From the NCBI GenBank assembly GCA_035999765.1, contig CP108521.1:4650001-4714000 (forward strand): a stretch of 64,000 nt of DNA, in the 5' to 3' direction. Position 1 is the stretch's first letter. The number at the start of each line of letters is the position of its first letter. Position numbers and translations under genes: made by a program. Source of the stretch: Streptomyces sp. NBC_01231 (GTDB lineage Bacteria > Actinomycetota > Actinomycetes > Streptomycetales > Streptomycetaceae). The notes under the pieces are model-generated. The model did not search any database. It was given only the letters and a program-made list of their open reading frames with translations, and had not been told where the DNA came from. Positions 1 to 8,035 of this stretch are shown here, one piece after another.

Positions 1-60
1 CAGCCACTCCCGCAGGCGGGCCCGGAACTCCTGCTCCTCGGGTGTGTCGGTGAGGTCCAC
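1..60 (-). CDS. acyl-CoA dehydrogenase, N-terminal end only (runs off window)
   Basis: Only the first 20 codons are present. The reverse strand from position 60 reads GTG then DLTDTPEEQEFRARLREWL, the usual amino end of actinobacterial acyl-CoA dehydrogenases, which oxidise acyl-CoA to enoyl-CoA with FAD. The GTG shares one base with the TAG stop of the amidohydrolase gene upstream, so the two are probably translationally coupled in a minus-strand acyl-CoA or aromatic catabolism operon. The family call rests on a short segment, but its pattern is characteristic. Confidence 0.7.
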   Translation of the reverse strand, partial: MDLTDTPEEQEFRARLREWL

Positions 61-1253
61 TAGCGGTCCAGGTCGAGGCCCAGCATGCGGATGGCGTTGC
101 CCCGCATCAGCTTGTACACCGTCTCGTCGTCTAGGCCCTTCACATGGTCGAGGGCGACCTCCTTGGTGTGCGGGAAGGTCGAGTCGACGTGCGGGTAGTC
201 GGTCTCGAAGGTCGCGTTGTCCCGGCCGACGACGTCCAGCGAGGCGACCCCGTGCTTGTCGCGGAAGAAGCAGCAGAACATCTGCCGGTAGTAGTACGTC
301 GACGGCGGCTCCGGGATCGTGCCGCGGACGCCGCCCCACGCGCGGTGCTCCTCCCAGACGTCGTCGGCGCGTTCCAGGGCGTACGGGATCCAGCCCATCT
401 GCCCCTCGGAGTAGGCGAGTCCGAGCCGGGGGAACCGCACCAGGACGCCGCTGAAGAGGAAGTCCATCATCGAGGCCATGGCGTTGTTGAAGCTGAGCGC
501 GGCCTGCACGGCGGGCGGCGCGTCGGGGGAGGCGGCCGGCATCTGGGAGCTGCTGCCGATGTGCATGTTGACGACCGTCCCGGTGTCCTGGCAGACGGCG
601 AAGAACGGGTCCCAGTAGCCGGAGTGGATGGACGGCAGGCCCAGGTGGGTGGGTATCTCGGAGAAGGTCACGGCCCGCACCCCGCGGGCCGCGTTGCGCC
701 AGATCTCCTCGACCGCGAGCTCGACGTCCCACAGCGGGATCAGGCACAGCGGGATCAGCCGGCCCCCGCTGTCCCCGCACCACTCCTCGACCATCCAGTC
801 GTTGTAGGCGCGCACACAGGCCAGCGCGACCTCCTTGTCGTGCGCCTCGGCGAAGGTCTGCCCGCAGAAGCGGGGGAAGGAGGGGAAGCAGAGGGACGCC
901 TCGACATGGTTGAGGTCCATGTCCGCGAGGCGCGCGACGGGATCCCAGCAGCCCCGCCGCATCTCCTGGCGGGTGATCCCCTCCAGGGTCATCTCGTCCC
1001 GGTCGAAGCCGACGGCGGCGATGTTGCGCTTGTACGGGAACTTCAGGTCCTCGTAGATCCACCAGTCGGTCGGCTGGCCGTCCGGGTCCATCGTGATCTG
1101 GTACTTGCCGCCGACGTAGGCGAGTTCCCCGATGCCGGCGGTGAGGGCCTTGGGGCCGCGGTCCCGGTACTTCTGCGGCAGCCAGGTCTCGAAGAGGTGC
1201 GCGGGTTCGATGACATGGTCGTCGACGCTGATGATGCGGGGCAGTTCGGTCAT
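60..1253 (-). CDS. amidohydrolase family protein (amidohydrolase_2)
   Basis: A 397-residue cytoplasmic TIM-barrel amidohydrolase of the amidohydrolase_2 group, often metal-dependent hydrolases or decarboxylases in aromatic or acyl-CoA catabolism. Visible hallmarks are the N-terminal DDHVIEP strand, the mid-protein segment NMHIGSSSQ with a likely metal-binding His, the YSEGQMGW segment, and the C-terminal ETDYPH with the conserved Asp. I chose the ATG at 1251-1253 because GGAGGGG lies just upstream; the longer open frame adds 13 unlikely residues. It is divergent from the acyl-CoA ligase gene and overlaps the acyl-CoA dehydrogenase start by one base, suggesting one pathway. The substrate is unknown. 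Confidence 0.88.
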   Translation of the reverse strand: MTELPRIISVDDHVIEPAHLFETWLPQKYRDRGPKALTAGIGELAYVGGKYQITMDPDGQPTDWWIYEDLKFPYKRNIAAVGFDRDEMTLEGITRQEMRRGCWDPVARLADMDLNHVEASLCFPSFPRFCGQTFAEAHDKEVALACVRAYNDWMVEEWCGDSGGRLIPLCLIPLWDVELAVEEIWRNAARGVRAVTFSEIPTHLGLPSIHSGYWDPFFAVCQDTGTVVNMHIGSSSQMPAASPDAPPAVQAALSFNNAMASMMDFLFSGVLVRFPRLGLAYSEGQMGWIPYALERADDVWEEHRAWGGVRGTIPEPPSTYYYRQMFCCFFRDKHGVASLDVVGRDNATFETDYPHVDSTFPHTKEVALDHVKGLDDETVYKLMRGNAIRMLGLDLDR

Positions 1254-1300
1254 GGGGGTCCCCTCCGCCTGACACACACAGGTACCTGACACACAGTTAA

Positions 1301-1315
1301 CTGACGGATCGTCAG
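1301..1315. promoter_or_regulatory. operator-like dyad 1, CTGAC-N5-GTCAG
   Basis: CTGACGGATCGTCAG is a dyad with 6-bp arms (CTGACG/CGTCAG) and a 3-base centre, 48 bases upstream of the amidohydrolase start. The same outer motif recurs at 1392-1406 by the divergent ligase. The size and symmetry fit a TetR-family site; the regulator is not in view. Confidence 0.6.
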
Positions 1316-1391
1316 ATTCGTGACGTGCCCAGCAGGCTAGTCGCGCACCCCTGGACCGACAAGGCGCCGAGCCCTACGCTCTGCCCACCAT

Positions 1392-1406
1392 CTGACTACC
1401 CGTCAG
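1392..1406. promoter_or_regulatory. operator-like dyad 2, CTGAC-N5-GTCAG
   Basis: CTGACTACCCGTCAG shares arms CTGAC/GTCAG and an adjacent CG with the dyad at 1301-1315, and ends 17 bases before the ligase GTG. Two matching sites, one per divergent gene, suggest shared repression of both transcripts. Confidence 0.6.
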
Positions 1407-1423
1407 CTACACAGGGGGCCGCC

Positions 1424-2926
1424 GTGACCGACACCGCCCACGCGCTCAGCACCTCCCGCACCCTCTGGGACCTACTCGCGCGCCGCGCCGAACTCACCCC
1501 CGACCGCCCGGTTCTCCTCCAGGACGACCGTTCCCTGAGCTTCGGGGAGCTGCGCGACCGGGCCGAACGGGTCGCGGCGGGGCTGTACGACATGGGCGTA
1601 CGGCCCGGCACGGTCGTCGCCTGGCAGCTGCCCACCCGGATCGAGACGGCCGTGCTGTCCTTCGCGCTGGTCCGCCTGGGCGCCGTACAGAGCCCGGTGA
1701 TCCCGTTCTACCGGGACCGCGAGGTCGGGTTCGCGCTGCGCGAGTCGAAGGCGGAGTACTTCGCGGTGCCGGGCGAGTGGCGCGGCTTCGACCACACGGC
1801 GATGGCCCGGCGGCTGGGCGCGAAGGGCGTCTTCGAGGCGTACGACGTGCTGCCCGACGGCGACCCGTCGGTCCTGCCCGCCCCGCCCTCGGAGGGCACC
1901 TCGGTGCGCTGGATCTACTGGACCTCCGGGACCACCTCCGCCCCCAAGGGCGTTCTGCACACGGACCGTTCGCTGATCGCGGGCGGGTCGTGTCTCGCTC
2001 ACGCGCTGTGTCTGTCGGCGGACGACGTGGGCTCGATGGCCTTCCCGTACGCGCACATCGCCGGCCCCGACTACACGGTGATGCTGCTGCTGTACGGCTT
2101 CCCCGCGGTGATGTTCGAGCAGTTCGCGCTGCCGGACGCGCTGGAGGGGTACCGCCGGCACGGGGTGACGGTGGCGGGCGGGTCCACGGCGTTCTACTCG
2201 ATGTTCCTCGCCGAGCAGCGCAAGCAGCCGGGGGTGCCGGTCATTCCCTCGCTACGGCTGCTCGCGGGCGGCGGGGCGCCCAAGCCGCCGGAGGTCTACC
2301 ACGCCGTCGTACGGGAGATGGGCGTGCGGTTGACGCACGGGTACGGCATGACCGAGGTGCCGATGATCACGATGGGGGCGCCCGACGACACCCCGGAGAA
2401 CCTGGCCACGACGGAGGGGCGTCCGCCAAAGGGCATGGAGATACGGATCGTGGACGGGGAGGTGCGGCTGCGGGGCGAGGCCGTCTGCCGGGGATATCTG
2501 GATCCGGCGCAGACGGCGGAGGCGTTCGACGCGGACGGGTTCCTGCGCACCGGGGACCTCGGGCACGTCACCGACAGCGGGCATCTGGTGCTGACCGGCC
2601 GGCTGAAGGACGTGATCATCCGCAAGGGCGAGAACATCTCGGCGAAGGAGATCGAGGACCTGCTGCACGCGCATCCGGCCGTCGGGGACGTGGCCGTGAT
2701 CGGGCTGCCGGACGCGGAACGCGGGGAGCGGGTGTGCGCGGTGGTGGAGCGGGCGCCGGGAGGTGAGGGGCCGACCCTGGAGGCGGTGACGTCGTACCTC
2801 CGCGCGGAAGGGCTGTCGACGCACAAGCTGCCGGAGCAGGTGGAGGTGGTGGACGCCCTTCCGCGGGGCGAGACGCTGCGGAAGGTGCTCAAGTACAAGC
2901 TGCGGGAGCGGTACTCGGGGGCGTAG
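1424..2926 (+). CDS. AMP-dependent acyl-CoA synthetase/ligase
   Basis: A 500-residue ANL-superfamily enzyme that adenylates a carboxylic acid and transfers it to CoA. The phosphate-binding motif WTSGTTSAPKGV lies near residues 166-177, followed by YGMTE, TGDLGH, the hinge motif GRLKDVIIRKGENIS near 392-406, and a C-terminal Lys in PRGETLRKVLK for adenylation. The GTG at 1424 is preferred: it follows AGGGGG and begins the usual N-terminus, whereas the open frame to 1325 would run through the second dyad. It is divergent from the amidohydrolase and shares its candidate operators. The exact acid is not predictable. Confidence 0.92.
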   Translation: MTDTAHALSTSRTLWDLLARRAELTPDRPVLLQDDRSLSFGELRDRAERVAAGLYDMGVRPGTVVAWQLPTRIETAVLSFALVRLGAVQSPVIPFYRDREVGFALRESKAEYFAVPGEWRGFDHTAMARRLGAKGVFEAYDVLPDGDPSVLPAPPSEGTSVRWIYWTSGTTSAPKGVLHTDRSLIAGGSCLAHALCLSADDVGSMAFPYAHIAGPDYTVMLLLYGFPAVMFEQFALPDALEGYRRHGVTVAGGSTAFYSMFLAEQRKQPGVPVIPSLRLLAGGGAPKPPEVYHAVVREMGVRLTHGYGMTEVPMITMGAPDDTPENLATTEGRPPKGMEIRIVDGEVRLRGEAVCRGYLDPAQTAEAFDADGFLRTGDLGHVTDSGHLVLTGRLKDVIIRKGENISAKEIEDLLHAHPAVGDVAVIGLPDAERGERVCAVVERAPGGEGPTLEAVTSYLRAEGLSTHKLPEQVEVVDALPRGETLRKVLKYKLRERYSGA

Positions 2927-3035
2927 GGGTGGTTCTGGTCAAGGGGGTGGTCCCGGTCAGGAGGTCCAGGGCTCTCGGAGGCTCCAAGGCTCTCGGAGGT
3001 TCAGGGCTCTCGGTAGGGCCGGTGCGGGGGCGGGT

Positions 3036-3548
3036 TCAGTCGGGGACGGTGAAGTAGCGGGCGAAGGCCGTCACGATCTCCGTCTCGCCGACCTTGCCGT
3101 CCGCGTCCGTGTCGAGAACGGCGGCGGCCGTGCGGGCGGCCTCGTCGCTCGCGCCGAGGGCCATCAGTACCCGTACGGTGTCCTCGACCGTGGCCCGGCC
3201 GTCCCCGTCGGCGTCCGCCACGGCGAGGGCCGCGTGCAGGAAGGGGCGGGCGATCTCGGCGAACCGCTCCGGGTTGTCGCGCAGGCGCTTGACCGCGCCG
3301 TTCACGAACTCCTCCCGGGTGATCCGCTGGTCGCCGTCCCGGTCCGCGATGCCGGCCATGCCCTGCCAGAACGCCTCGGCGCCGATGTACAGGTCCTGCC
3401 CCTTGTCGGAACGGGCGGCGGTGCCGAACTCCGCGAGCAGCGCCTTGGCCGCCACGCTGAAGTCCGCACGGTCGATATAGCCGTTGCCGTCCTGGTCGAA
3501 GGTGGCGAACCGGGCGGCGATCCTGCGCTCGTACTCGCTGCTGACCAT
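3036..3548 (-). CDS. EF-hand calcium-binding protein, calerythrin-like
   Basis: A 170-residue cytoplasmic protein with four recognisable EF-hand loops: D18-D29 (DQDGNGYIDRAD), D69-E80 (DRDGDQRITREE), D112-D123 (DADGDGRATVED) and D146-E157 (DTDADGKVGETE). The first and third end in Asp instead of Glu at loop position 12, which usually weakens or alters Ca2+ binding. Length and layout match the calerythrin/sarcoplasmic calcium-binding group known in actinobacteria, proposed to buffer or sense calcium. It is a single gene on the minus strand; the 109 bases before the ligase end hold three imperfect copies of GGCTCTCGG. Confidence 0.93.
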   Translation of the reverse strand: MVSSEYERRIAARFATFDQDGNGYIDRADFSVAAKALLAEFGTAARSDKGQDLYIGAEAFWQGMAGIADRDGDQRITREEFVNGAVKRLRDNPERFAEIARPFLHAALAVADADGDGRATVEDTVRVLMALGASDEAARTAAAVLDTDADGKVGETEIVTAFARYFTVPD

Positions 3549-3729
3549 GTCTGTTCGGACCGCCTCACGTCACGTCGGGTGCATCTGCCACGGAGCGTAC
3601 GACGGGAAGGCCTCTCCGGGCGGGCGAAAGCGACGCTTGTGCCAAGACCGAGGGAGTTTCGGGACAACGGTGTGGCACTCACCTCGCCCGGAACCGAGCG
3701 GACCGGTGCCGCTCACGCTCCCGTGCCGC

Positions 3730-4110
3730 TCACGCCGACAGCGGGTCCGCGTCCGCCCGCACCGCCGACGCCACGTCCGGGTGGACGTCGAACAGCCGCC
3801 GAACCCCCAGCGCGCCCAGTACCCGGTTGACGTGGGAGCCGTCCTCAGCGCCCTGAGCCGGGAGGATCAGGCGCAATCGGCCCTGGCAGGAACTCATGAG
3901 TCGGCGGGAGGCGATGAGCACGCCGACGCCGCTGGAATCACAGAAGAACACATCGGAGAGGTCGAGTACGAGACTGTGGCGGCCCTCGGCCACCTCGTCG
4001 TGCACCCGCTGACGCAGGACCGGCGACGTCACCAGGTCCAGCTCGCCCGACACCTCGAGCACGGCCCAATCGCCCTGCCCGTTGCCGGTCACATTGAACG
4101 CCACCACCAT
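3730..4110 (-). CDS. STAS-domain anti-sigma factor antagonist
   Basis: A 126-residue SpoIIAA/RsbV-like STAS protein. The central CDSSGVGVL carries the Ser that partner kinases phosphorylate in this family to switch off binding to an anti-sigma factor. The fold is visible as an N-terminal strand (WAVLEVSGELD), the LVLDLSDV strand and the Ser-bearing helix. The ATG at 4108-4110 has GAAGGGA upstream. It is divergent from the ECF-type sigma operon, so it may belong to the same stress circuit, but ECF factors do not normally use STAS partners; its cognate anti-sigma may lie elsewhere. Confidence 0.93.
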   Translation of the reverse strand: MVVAFNVTGNGQGDWAVLEVSGELDLVTSPVLRQRVHDEVAEGRHSLVLDLSDVFFCDSSGVGVLIASRRLMSSCQGRLRLILPAQGAEDGSHVNRVLGALGVRRLFDVHPDVASAVRADADPLSA

Positions 4111-4435
4111 TCCCTTCGTTCGCCGGAAAGCAAGCGGAAGCCTTCCCTACGCTTCCTTGCAGCGCGGCTGCCCAGCGGCCGTTCCCTGAAACACGAGCCG
4201 AAAAACGGATAGCTATCAGAGAAGGCTTGTTTTCGTCGCATTCGATCCTGTTCGATCGTGTCTGGCGGGCAAGTGGACGGGTAGGCGACGTCCACTACCA
4301 CCCTCGGCTCCGCAGGGGGCGCACATTGCGACAAAGGGGCGTGCGCTGCCGGAGGTGCCGACTACATTCGAGGAGCAGGTGGGCGAAGGCTTGACAAAGA
4401 CACTGGCCGGGACAAGGGCAGGCTGAGAGGGCCGC
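4111..4435. other. divergent intergenic region with AT-rich patch and palindrome
   Basis: This 325-base space separates the STAS gene from the sigma factor gene. It contains the perfect 10-bp palindrome GATAGCTATC at 4208-4217 in an unusually AT-rich patch, two TTCGATC copies shortly after, and TTGACA at 4391-4396, a possible -35 for the sigma operon although no good -10 follows at 17 bases. I see no gene here. Confidence 0.5.
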
Positions 4436-5017
4436 ATGGCGAACAAGGACGCACCGCCCCGCTGGGACCGCAAGATGCAGCAGCGACTCGCACGCGGTGA
4501 GGCGGCCGCCCTTGGTGAGTTCTACGACCGTTTCGCTTCACTCGTGCACGGTCTCGCCCACCGCGTGCTCGGCGACGAACGCGCCGCCGACCGCCTCACC
4601 CGCGAGGTCTTCGCCCATGTCTGGGAGCACCCGGACGCCTACGACCCCAAGCAGGGCCCGCTGCGTTCCTGGGTCGCCACCCTGACCCACCGCCTCGCCG
4701 TGCAGCGGCTGCGCGTCACCGAGACCGCCGCGCTCGCCGAGGAGGGCCACGGCACCACCGAGGAACTGGAGAGCAGGGTCCGCCACGCCTCGGTCGCCGC
4801 CCGCGCCGACTACATCGTCCAGTCCATGCCGGCACCGCTGCGTGCGGCCCTGGAGCTGGCCTACTTCCAGCGCCGCGACTACCGCCAGACCGCCGTCGAC
4901 CTCGGCGTCACCGAGGACGAGGCCCGCCGCCGTCTCCGTCTGGGTCTGCAACTGCTGTCCACGGCCCACGACGCCGCCGCACCCGGGGCGCCGCCCGGAT
5001 ACGGGGGTGCGGCGTGA
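4436..5017 (+). CDS. ECF-type RNA polymerase sigma factor
   Basis: A 193-residue two-domain sigma factor. Region 2 spans about residues 20-85 (LGEFYDRFASLVHGLAHRVL, then RLTREVFAHVWEHPDAYDP). Region 4 spans about 130-180 with helix-turn-helix YRQTAVDLGVTEDEARRRLRLGL. It directs RNA polymerase to a small regulon, probably under control of the next gene, whose GTG overlaps this gene's TGA by four bases. The ATG has GAGAGG upstream. Pairing with a zinc-finger anti-sigma suggests redox or envelope stress input, which is inference. Confidence 0.92.
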   Translation: MANKDAPPRWDRKMQQRLARGEAAALGEFYDRFASLVHGLAHRVLGDERAADRLTREVFAHVWEHPDAYDPKQGPLRSWVATLTHRLAVQRLRVTETAALAEEGHGTTEELESRVRHASVAARADYIVQSMPAPLRAALELAYFQRRDYRQTAVDLGVTEDEARRRLRLGLQLLSTAHDAAAPGAPPGYGGAA

Positions 5018-6399
5018 ACGACGCCGGCCGCTTCGAGGCACACGACGACGGGGACGATGGGCACGACCGGCACGAGACGTACGGCGACACGGGTGGCGCG
5101 AGCCCCGGCTCGGACGGCGGCCCGGACGGCGGCCCGGACAGAGACTCGACCGGCCACCGCCGCCCCGGCGGCAACGGCGAACCCGCTACGCCCCGCATCC
5201 CCCTGCCCCGCGCCTCCATCGAGGACAGCGGGCGCCCCCTGCCCACGTTGGAGGAGCTGGGTGACCTGATATCCGCGCCCGCACCACTGGTCCTGGAGCA
5301 CCACGTCCTGAAGTCGATGCTCGGGGCGTGGGCGCTGGCCGCCTGCTCGCCGGCGGAGACGGCGGCCGTCGAGGAACACCTGGGCGACTGCGGAGACTGC
5401 GCGGACGAGGCACTGCGACTGCGCGGGGCGGTCGGCCTGCTGCACCGCCCGGAGAGCCTCGACCTGGATCCCGGTCTGCGTACCCGCGTCCTGGAGAGCT
5501 GCCTCGACCGGCGCCCGCCGCGCATCCCGGTGCCCAGGTGGGCGACGCCGTACGACGCTGAGACCGCCCGGCTCGACGCCCTGCTCCAGGACATAGGCGA
5601 CGCCGAGTGGCACGCGCCCGTGCGGCTGCGCTGGTTCGACGGCGAGGGCGCGACAAGTCGTCGTACGACGGTCGCCGGGGTCATCGCGCACCTGCTCACG
5701 GTCGACGGCCTGGTCGCGGTCGCGCTCGGCCTCGACGACCCGCTGGGCGAGGTGCACGCCAAGGCGCCGACGCCGGCCGCACGCACCGAGGCGTACTGGC
5801 GGGGCTCGCACTTCCCGCCCACCCGCGGGGTGCGCACCCCCTGGCGGGAGCAGAGCCACGACCTGGTGCGCACGGTCTCCTTCACCGGCGGCGCTACCGG
5901 CGGACTGGCGGTGCCCTACGGCGACTTCGAGCTGCCGGTGCACGACGCGATGCTGGACCGCGCCTTCGAGTGCTGGGTACACGCGGAGGACATCGCCGAG
6001 GCGGTGGACTACCCGTACGACCCGCCCTCGCCGCGCCACCTCAACCGCATGATCGACCTCGCGGCCCGGATGCTGCCCGGCGTGCTGGCGGTACGCCGGC
6101 GGACGGGGCTGGCGTCACCGGCCCCGGGCCGCCATCTGGTGCCGGCCGGTGAGCCCGGCCGCAGCCTGCGGCTGGAGATCGAGGGGCTGGGCGGCGGCGA
6201 CTGGCTGATCCCCCTGGACTCCCCCGGCTCGGTGGGCTCCGCCGAGCACGAGGTGGCCCATGTCGCCCTGGACGGCGTGGAGTTCTGCCGCCTGGCGGCG
6301 GGTCATGTGTCGCCGGAGGAGGCGGCCGCCGGTCAGGTGGGCGATCGGGAGGCGATCAGGGACGTGCTGTTCGCGGCCGCGTCGATGAGCCGGATGTAG
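5014..6399 (+). CDS. zinc-finger anti-sigma factor fused to maleylpyruvate isomerase-like domain
   Basis: A 461-residue protein. After an acidic, Gly-rich low-complexity N-terminus comes a ZAS-type anti-sigma motif, His-x3-Cys-x2-Cys in EEHLGDCGDC near residues 124-133. This is followed by an MDMPI/DinB-like helical domain beginning at RLDALLQDIGDAEWHAP and a C-terminal beta domain. No membrane segment is seen, so it should be soluble, like redox-sensing zinc anti-sigma factors. It presumably binds the sigma factor encoded just upstream (four-base overlap) and releases it on thiol oxidation or zinc loss. The fused MDMPI domain might bind mycothiol or a metal, but that is inference. Confidence 0.85.
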   Translation: MNDAGRFEAHDDGDDGHDRHETYGDTGGASPGSDGGPDGGPDRDSTGHRRPGGNGEPATPRIPLPRASIEDSGRPLPTLEELGDLISAPAPLVLEHHVLKSMLGAWALAACSPAETAAVEEHLGDCGDCADEALRLRGAVGLLHRPESLDLDPGLRTRVLESCLDRRPPRIPVPRWATPYDAETARLDALLQDIGDAEWHAPVRLRWFDGEGATSRRTTVAGVIAHLLTVDGLVAVALGLDDPLGEVHAKAPTPAARTEAYWRGSHFPPTRGVRTPWREQSHDLVRTVSFTGGATGGLAVPYGDFELPVHDAMLDRAFECWVHAEDIAEAVDYPYDPPSPRHLNRMIDLAARMLPGVLAVRRRTGLASPAPGRHLVPAGEPGRSLRLEIEGLGGGDWLIPLDSPGSVGSAEHEVAHVALDGVEFCRLAAGHVSPEEAAAGQVGDREAIRDVLFAAASMSRM

Positions 6400-6418
6400 G
6401 CGCGGGTCGCGGGCTCGC

Positions 6419-6473
6419 GGGTTCGCGGGCGGGTGCGGGTTCGGGGGGGCCGTTCGCGCCCGCCCGTGAACCC
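6419..6473. terminator. bidirectional terminator-like hairpin
   Basis: The 15-base arms at 6419-6433 and 6459-6473 match at 14 of 15 positions (GGGTTCGCGGGCGGG against the complement of CCCGCCCGTGAACCC). The hairpin lies between the converging anti-sigma and purU genes and can serve both. Confidence 0.75.
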
Positions 6474-6487
6474 GACCCCCCGAGCTC

Positions 6488-7369
6488 CTAGGCGAACACG
6501 ACCGTCCGGCGCCCGTTCAGCAGAATCCGCCGCTCCGCATGCCACTTCACGGCACGGGCCAACGCCTGGCACTCCACGTCCCGCCCGATCGCGACCAGCT
6601 GGTTCGGCGTGACATCGTGCCCCACCCGCTCGACCTCCTGCTCGATGATCGGCCCCTCGTCGAGGTCGGCGGTGACGTAGTGCGCGGTGGCCCCGATCAG
6701 CTTCACGCCCCGCGCGTGCGCCTGGTGGTACGGCTTCGCGCCCTTGAAGCTCGGCAGGAAGGAGTGGTGGATGTTGATGATCCGCCCGCTGAGCTGCTTG
6801 CACAGGTCGTCCGAGATGACCTGCATGTAGCGGGCGAGCACGACCAGCTCGACGTCCAGCTCCCGCACCAGCTCCAGCAGCCGCGCCTCGGCCTCCGGCT
6901 TGGTGTCCCTCGTCACGGGGATGTGGTGGAAGGGTATGTCGTACGACCCCACGAGCTCGGCGAACTCCGTGTGGTTGGACACTACGGCCGCGATCTCCAC
7001 CGGCAGCGCGCCGATCCGCGACCGGAACAGCAGGTCGTTCAGGCAGTGGCCGAACTTGCTGACCATCAGGACGATGCGCATCTTCTCGTCGGCCCGGTGG
7101 ATCTGCCAGTCCATGTGGAAGGCGTCACCGATCGCCGTGAAGCTGGCCCGCAGCTTGTCCACGGACACCGGCGCCTCCGCCGAGAAGTGGACGCGCATGA
7201 AGAACAGGCCCGTGTCGTGGTCGCCGAACTGCTGACTGTCCTCGATGTTGCAGCCCGTCATGAACAGGTAGCTCGACACGGCGTGCACGATGCCCTGCTT
7301 GTCGGGGCAGGAGAGGGTGAGGACGTACTGGTCAGCGGGGGCGGTGGCGCCGGTGGACTGCTCGTTCAT
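6488..7369 (-). CDS. purU: formyltetrahydrofolate deformylase
   Basis: A 293-residue cytoplasmic enzyme hydrolysing 10-formyl-THF to formate and THF, balancing one-carbon pools and feeding purine synthesis. The N-terminal ACT domain (YVLTLSCPDKQGIVHAV) is the regulatory part. The formyltransferase domain starts at MRIVLMVSKFGHCLNDLL and carries the catalytic Asn and His in INIHHSFLPSF and the Asp in HYVTADLDEGPII. The ATG at 7367-7369 begins the conserved N-terminus; the open frame continues upstream through the next gene and is not coding there. It lies 47 bases downstream of the SCO4402-family gene and may be co-transcribed with it. Confidence 0.95.
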   Translation of the reverse strand: MNEQSTGATAPADQYVLTLSCPDKQGIVHAVSSYLFMTGCNIEDSQQFGDHDTGLFFMRVHFSAEAPVSVDKLRASFTAIGDAFHMDWQIHRADEKMRIVLMVSKFGHCLNDLLFRSRIGALPVEIAAVVSNHTEFAELVGSYDIPFHHIPVTRDTKPEAEARLLELVRELDVELVVLARYMQVISDDLCKQLSGRIINIHHSFLPSFKGAKPYHQAHARGVKLIGATAHYVTADLDEGPIIEQEVERVGHDVTPNQLVAIGRDVECQALARAVKWHAERRILLNGRRTVVFA

Positions 7370-7416
7370 GCCGGACAGGGTCCCATATCCGGGACCGGGG
7401 CCGTCCGGCCGTCTCG

Positions 7417-7917
7417 CTACGCAGACCGCGTCAGGATCCGCAGCACCTCCAGCGTGCGCGGCGGCGCGTCCGGGTCCTCCCCGTCGGCCACCGCCAGCCG
7501 TACGTGCGCGTCGCGCGCCGCACGTACCGCGTCCGGCCACCCCTGGTGGTCGACGTACGCGGAGACCGGGGCGTCCGGCCCGACCTGGTGCATGATCCGC
7601 AGCACCCGCAGGACGGCGGTGTCGACGAGCGCCGCCTCCTGGGAGTCCCGGAAGATCGTGGCGACGTACTTCTCGGCGGACCAGTTGTCGAGCCAGGTGT
7701 CCTCGACGAGGCGGTACACGGCGTCGGTGACGTCTCCGTACCCCTCCACACCCGCCAGCCAGACATCCCTCTGGAACACCGGGTCGGAGAGCATGTGCAG
7801 CGCCGAGCGCACGTTGCTGCGCCAGCGCCACCACGGCATGTCGTTCTGTGGCATGTCACCCATGGTGGATGAGCGACGGCCGTGACGGGAAGAGTTCTCC
7901 GAACCTTGCACGGTCAT
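7417..7917 (-). CDS. SCO4402 family conserved hypothetical protein
   Basis: A 166-residue soluble protein with no catalytic motif I can recognise. The strongly patterned core (MPWWRWRSNVRSALHMLSDP, then FQRDVWLAGVEGYGDVTDAV) is the signature I associate with the uncharacterised actinobacterial SCO4402 family. It looks all-alpha, with many charged and aromatic residues. The ATG at 7915-7917 is 12 bases after GGAGGGG; an internal ATG at 7861-7863 is an alternative that removes a disordered Ser/Arg stretch. It precedes purU on the same strand. Function unknown. Confidence 0.8.
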   Translation of the reverse strand: MTVQGSENSSRHGRRSSTMGDMPQNDMPWWRWRSNVRSALHMLSDPVFQRDVWLAGVEGYGDVTDAVYRLVEDTWLDNWSAEKYVATIFRDSQEAALVDTAVLRVLRIMHQVGPDAPVSAYVDHQGWPDAVRAARDAHVRLAVADGEDPDAPPRTLEVLRILTRSA

Positions 7918-8035
7918 CGATCGTACGTTCCCCTCCTCGGGCGCCCCACCGGCCCCCCGCTGTTCACCCTCACGTCACCCACGGCTCACCGCGGGTCACA
8001 CCCCGGTTAGCGGTGTGGCGGAAGCGTGTCCGTAC

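Noticed and set aside
144..1289. Long plus-strand frame opposite the amidohydrolase gene (and many similar frames elsewhere)
   Set aside because: It is a GC-bias shadow: the opposite strand has a recognisable enzyme with a ribosome site, while this frame has no domain or start context.
8015..8035. Upstream GTG start for the binding lipoprotein
   Set aside because: It adds MAEACPY before an otherwise normal lipoprotein signal and lies within a CACACC/GGTGTG inverted repeat.
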